Of a stretch of DNA of 64,000 nucleotides, positions 60,995 through 64,000 are shown piece by piece. The notes beneath the pieces were generated by a model. The model had not been told where the DNA came from. It worked only from the letters and a program-made list of their open reading frames with translations, and ran no database searches. The stretch comes from CAIKZY01 sp044374195 (GTDB lineage: Bacteria > Actinomycetota > Actinomycetes > S36-B12): the NCBI GenBank assembly GCA_044374195.1, contig JBILOY010000004.1, positions 62,001-126,000 of the forward strand, written 5' to 3'. Within the stretch, counting starts at the first letter, position 1. The number at the start of each line of letters is the position of its first letter. The translations under genes and the position numbers were made by a program.

Positions 60995-61993
60995 ATGACC
61001 TCAATCGTTCCCGCACCCGCACCTACTGGGCCGCCGCATGCTCAGGCAATGATCACCGTCCCCGCATCGCAGCCCATGGTTGCCCTGCTCGGCACGAGCG
61101 ATGAATACCTGCGCCTCATCGAGGCAGCCTTTGGCGATGCTGACATCTTGGTTCGAGGCAATCAGATCACGATCACCGGAACCCCGGCCGACGTCGCATT
61201 GATCGAGGTCTTATTCGGCGAGATGCTCGCGTTCTTGCGCACTGCTCAACCACTGAGTGTCGAGAGCATCGAACGTTCCATCACGCTGCTGCGTTCGGGA
61301 GAGCGGCCTACCGAGATCCTGAGCTCGAACATCCTGAGCAATCGTGGTCGTACGATTCGACCGAAGACGGTCAATCAGAAGAACTACGTTGATGCAATCG
61401 ACAAGAACACGATTGTCTTCGGCATCGGTCCGGCGGGCACCGGCAAGACTTACCTCGCAGTCGCCAAGGCGGTTCAGGCACTGCAGGCCAAGCGCATCAC
61501 GCGCATCGTTCTCACTCGACCGGCTGTCGAGGCCGGTGAGCGACTCGGCTTCCTGCCCGGCACTTTGTCGGAGAAAATCGATCCGTACTTGCGCCCGCTT
61601 TATGACGCACTGCACGACATGATTGATCCCGAGTCGATCCCGCGCTTGATCACCAGCGGCACGATCGAAGTCGCGCCTTTGGCCTACATGCGAGGGCGAA
61701 CCCTCAATGACGCCTTCATCATCCTCGATGAGGCGCAGAACACCACAGCTGAGCAGATGAAGATGTTCTTGACCCGCCTCGGCTTCGGTTCGACCATGGT
61801 CGTCACCGGCGATGTCACGCAGGTTGATCTCCCCGGCGGTGCCACGAGCGGCCTGCGCGTCGTCTCCGACATCCTTGAGGGGATCGAGGATGTCGAGTTC
61901 TGCCGGCTCACCTCGAGCGACGTCGTGCGTCACAAGCTGGTGGGCCGCATCGTCGAGGCTTATGACAAGTACGACCAGAAACGGGATCAATGA
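60995..61993 (+). CDS. PhoH-family ATPase
   Basis: A 332-residue PhoH/YbeZ protein: a KH-like N-terminal part, then the ATPase domain with Walker A GPAGTGKTY (about 147) and Walker B FIILDEAQN. In many bacteria it is an RNA-related ATPase acting with YbeY, which follows here with overlap. Confidence 0.92.
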   Translation: MTSIVPAPAPTGPPHAQAMITVPASQPMVALLGTSDEYLRLIEAAFGDADILVRGNQITITGTPADVALIEVLFGEMLAFLRTAQPLSVESIERSITLLRSGERPTEILSSNILSNRGRTIRPKTVNQKNYVDAIDKNTIVFGIGPAGTGKTYLAVAKAVQALQAKRITRIVLTRPAVEAGERLGFLPGTLSEKIDPYLRPLYDALHDMIDPESIPRLITSGTIEVAPLAYMRGRTLNDAFIILDEAQNTTAEQMKMFLTRLGFGSTMVVTGDVTQVDLPGGATSGLRVVSDILEGIEDVEFCRLTSSDVVRHKLVGRIVEAYDKYDQKRDQ

Positions 61994-62442
61994 CAGGCAT
62001 CGCCGTGATCAACGAGAGTGGCATCGACTGCGATACCGACGCACTTGCCCGTCTTGCCGCCTTCCTCTTTCCGCTCGTCCGCGTCTCCGATGACTGCGAA
62101 CTGTGCATCACGATCGTGGACGAGCCTCGGATGGAAGAACTCCACATTCAGTGGATGCACCTCCCCGACGCAACCGATGTCCTGTCCTTCCCGATGGACG
62201 AACTCCGAAGCGCCGAAGAGAACGAGGAACTGCCCACGGGCGTTCTCGGCGACATCGTGCTGTGCCCAGAGTTCGCGCGAACGCAAGCCGCCGAGGCAGG
62301 TCGCACCCTCGATGGCGAGCTTCAGTTCCTCACCACCCACGGGATCTTGCATCTGCTCGGTCATGATCACATGACCCCCGAGGAGTACGACGTCATGTTT
62401 GCCCTGCAAGACCAACTGCTCGCGAAGTGGAACTCAGCATGA
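61990..62442 (+). CDS. ybeY: rRNA maturation endonuclease YbeY
   Basis: A 150-residue metal-dependent RNase for 16S 3'-end maturation. HGILHLLGHDH at about 117-127 carries the three zinc histidines; ATDVLSFPMDE is also family-typical. ATGA overlaps at both ends indicate coupled translation. Confidence 0.94.
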   Translation: MTGIAVINESGIDCDTDALARLAAFLFPLVRVSDDCELCITIVDEPRMEELHIQWMHLPDATDVLSFPMDELRSAEENEELPTGVLGDIVLCPEFARTQAAEAGRTLDGELQFLTTHGILHLLGHDHMTPEEYDVMFALQDQLLAKWNSA

Positions 62443-63749
62443 ACACCTCCCAGGTCTGGCTACTGATTCTCTCCTTGGCGTTGATCGTTGTCTCGGGGCT
62501 CATGGTCAGTGCCGAGACAGCCATCGGGCGAGTGTCACGCGGACGCATCGAGGAACTCGGACGCGAGGGTGACAAGCGCGCGGCACGACTTATTCACGTG
62601 CTCGATGACCGCGCGCGTTACGTCAACGTCCTGCTGTTCTTGTCGACGGTGGCCACGGTCACCGCGACGGTTCTTGTCGCCTACGTCTGCGAGGGTGTTT
62701 TCCGGTCGTGGCCGGTCGGCTGGGCCATGGCCCTTGCCGTAGCGATCATGGTGGTTGTCTCGTACGTAGCGCTCGGTGTTGCACCACGTACCCTCGGTCG
62801 CCAGCATGCTGATCGCATTGCCCTGGCCTCCGCCGGTATCGCACGATTCTTGGCTGTGCTCTTGGGACCGTTGACCACCTTGCTGATTCACGTGGGCAAC
62901 GCACTCACCCCGGGCAAGGGCTATCGCGAAGGCCCGTTCGCGTCTGCTGCAGAACTGCGCGAATTCGTTGACATGGCCGAGGCCAGCAGTCTGATTGAGG
63001 ATGACGAGCGCCAGATGATCCACTCGGTGTTCGAGCTCGGCGAGACCTATGCCAAGGAGGTCATGGTCCCGCGCACGGAGGTCGTGTTCATCGAGCGTGA
63101 CAAGACCTTGCGTCAGGCCCTGTCACTGGGGCTGCGCTCTGGCTTCTCTCGCATCCCTGTTATCGGTGAGAACGCCGACGACATCGTTGGCATCGTGTAC
63201 CTCAAGGATGTCGTCCGCCGCACCTTCGAACATCGTGATGCCGAGCAGACCGAGAAAGTCGAGTCGATCATGCGGCCGGCCTACTTCGTACCCGACAGCA
63301 AGCAAGCAGATGATCTGCTGCGCGATATGCAGGCAAACCGCCAGCACCTGGCCATCGTCATCGATGAGTACGGCGGCACGGCCGGCGTCGCCTCCATTGA
63401 GGATGTCCTGGAGGAAATCGTCGGCGAGATTGCTGATGAGCACGACACCGAGCTACCTGAGGTCATCGAGCTTCTTGATGGTGAGTATCGCGTGAGCTCT
63501 CGCATGCACCTCGATGACTTCGCTGAGCTGGTCGATATCGAGCTCGATGCAGAGGATGAAGGTGTCGACACCATTCTCGGCCTGATGGGCCTGCGGCTCG
63601 GTCGCGTGCCGATCGCCGGCTCCGAGGTCATCGAGCACGGCTGGCGCCTGGTGGCGGAGCAGGGCGTGGGTAGGCGCAAGCGCATTGGCACGATTCACGC
63701 CATCCCGGTCAAGCCGGGATCGGCCGAAGATGACGACGACGATGAGTAA
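62439..63749 (+). CDS. CNNM/CorC-family membrane protein with CBS domains
   Basis: A 436-residue protein: DUF21/CNNM membrane domain (about 1-180, four spans), paired CBS domains (about 205-325; MVPRTEVVFIERDKTLRQA, IDEYGGTAGVASIEDVLEE) and a C-terminal CorC/HlyC domain. It is linked to magnesium or divalent-cation homeostasis. ATG 62439 overlaps the ybeY stop. Confidence 0.92.
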   Translation: MNTSQVWLLILSLALIVVSGLMVSAETAIGRVSRGRIEELGREGDKRAARLIHVLDDRARYVNVLLFLSTVATVTATVLVAYVCEGVFRSWPVGWAMALAVAIMVVVSYVALGVAPRTLGRQHADRIALASAGIARFLAVLLGPLTTLLIHVGNALTPGKGYREGPFASAAELREFVDMAEASSLIEDDERQMIHSVFELGETYAKEVMVPRTEVVFIERDKTLRQALSLGLRSGFSRIPVIGENADDIVGIVYLKDVVRRTFEHRDAEQTEKVESIMRPAYFVPDSKQADDLLRDMQANRQHLAIVIDEYGGTAGVASIEDVLEEIVGEIADEHDTELPEVIELLDGEYRVSSRMHLDDFAELVDIELDAEDEGVDTILGLMGLRLGRVPIAGSEVIEHGWRLVAEQGVGRRKRIGTIHAIPVKPGSAEDDDDDE

Positions 63750-64000
63750 CGAACTCGACGCTGAGGATGCCAAGCTCCTTACCCTGGCCCGCGGAGCCCG
63801 CGGTCGGATCTCTGCTGCGCAGGGAGCTGCGGTTCGCGATGAGATGGGCCGCACGTACTCGGCGGCCACCGTCGACAACGGCACCGTGGTGATCACCGCG
63901 CTCGACCTGGCCGTCGCGCAGGCGATCTCTGCTGGCGCACGAGGGGTCGAGGCTGCGGTCGTGGTTGGCGGCGAGAGCGTTGAGATCGATGGACTGCGAT
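63742..64000 (+). CDS. Cytidine-deaminase-like protein, 3' partial
   Basis: The first 86 residues of a cytidine-deaminase-fold protein, overlapping the CNNM stop by eight bases. This position in actinobacteria usually carries a cdd-like gene before era. Where deaminases have the catalytic Cys-Ala-Glu before the helix, this one reads VITALDLAVAQAIS, so the zinc Cys and catalytic Glu seem to be missing. It is cut by the window edge. Confidence 0.7.
   Translation, partial: MSNELDAEDAKLLTLARGARGRISAAQGAAVRDEMGRTYSAATVDNGTVVITALDLAVAQAISAGARGVEAAVVVGGESVEIDGLR

Overview
The window is high-GC bacterial DNA whose gene order matches the core backbone of an actinobacterium. Diagnostic blocks are folC-DUF4233-ndk-mreBCD-mrdA-rodA, the radical SAM/DUF2344 pair followed by rne-rplU-rpmA-obgE-proB-proA-nadD-LytR/rsfS, leuS-degV-comEA-comEC-holA-rpsT-lepA-hemW, and hrcA-dnaJ-rsmE-HIT-phoH-ybeY-CNNM. 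Several genes start directly on a TANNNT -10 box with six bases to the start codon, a leaderless arrangement common in Actinobacteria. I cannot name genus or family from sequence alone. No rRNA, CRISPR array, insertion sequence or prophage is visible.

Layout. 1-2.7 kb: the end of a PAP2 membrane phosphatase, a 58-residue ORF, argG and a MEKHLA-domain protein. 2.7-17.5 kb: an accessory catabolic region. It holds a dimethylglycine/sarcosine dehydrogenase-like flavoprotein flanked by two tiny membrane proteins, a HAD phosphatase, three VOC proteins, an orphan PEP-utilising swivel-domain protein, a trimethylamine-dehydrogenase/2,4-dienoyl-CoA-reductase-like Fe-S flavoprotein, DUF3097, DUF3237, an SDR, a SnoaL-like protein and two ketosteroid-dehydrogenase-like flavoproteins. 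The mix of OYE-type reductase, SDR, SnoaL and KstD-like genes resembles ring or steroid/terpenoid catabolism, but no substrate can be read from the sequence.

17.5-40.6 kb: essential functions, namely folate polyglutamylation, nucleotide balance, the rod-shape elongasome, RNase E, ribosomal proteins L21 and L27, Obg, proline synthesis, NAD synthesis and ribosome silencing. 40.6-45.1 kb: a tandem repeat, tRNA-Ala(GGC), a small membrane protein starting one base after the tRNA, a GluQ-like synthetase, a secreted M23 peptidase with a Lys/Ala-rich linker, an orphan branched-chain amino-acid binding protein and a FUSC-type membrane protein. 45.1-57 kb: leuS, degV, a probable inserted cassette with one anchored surface protein, the ComEA/ComEC DNA-uptake genes, holA, rpsT, lepA and hemW. 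57-57.65 kb: a VapBC-type toxin-antitoxin pair. 57.7 kb to the end: the CIRCE-controlled hrcA-dnaJ operon running into a cytidine-deaminase-like gene cut by the window edge.

The most notable points are: eight leaderless promoters with the same -10-to-start spacing; small direct duplications at gene ends (argG, the histidine phosphatase, gluQ, degV), one pair of which brackets the degV-comEA cassette; a start codon one base after a tRNA; an unpaired phosphotransfer-domain protein in a bai-like catabolic neighbourhood; and a cytidine-deaminase-like protein that appears to lack its catalytic residues.
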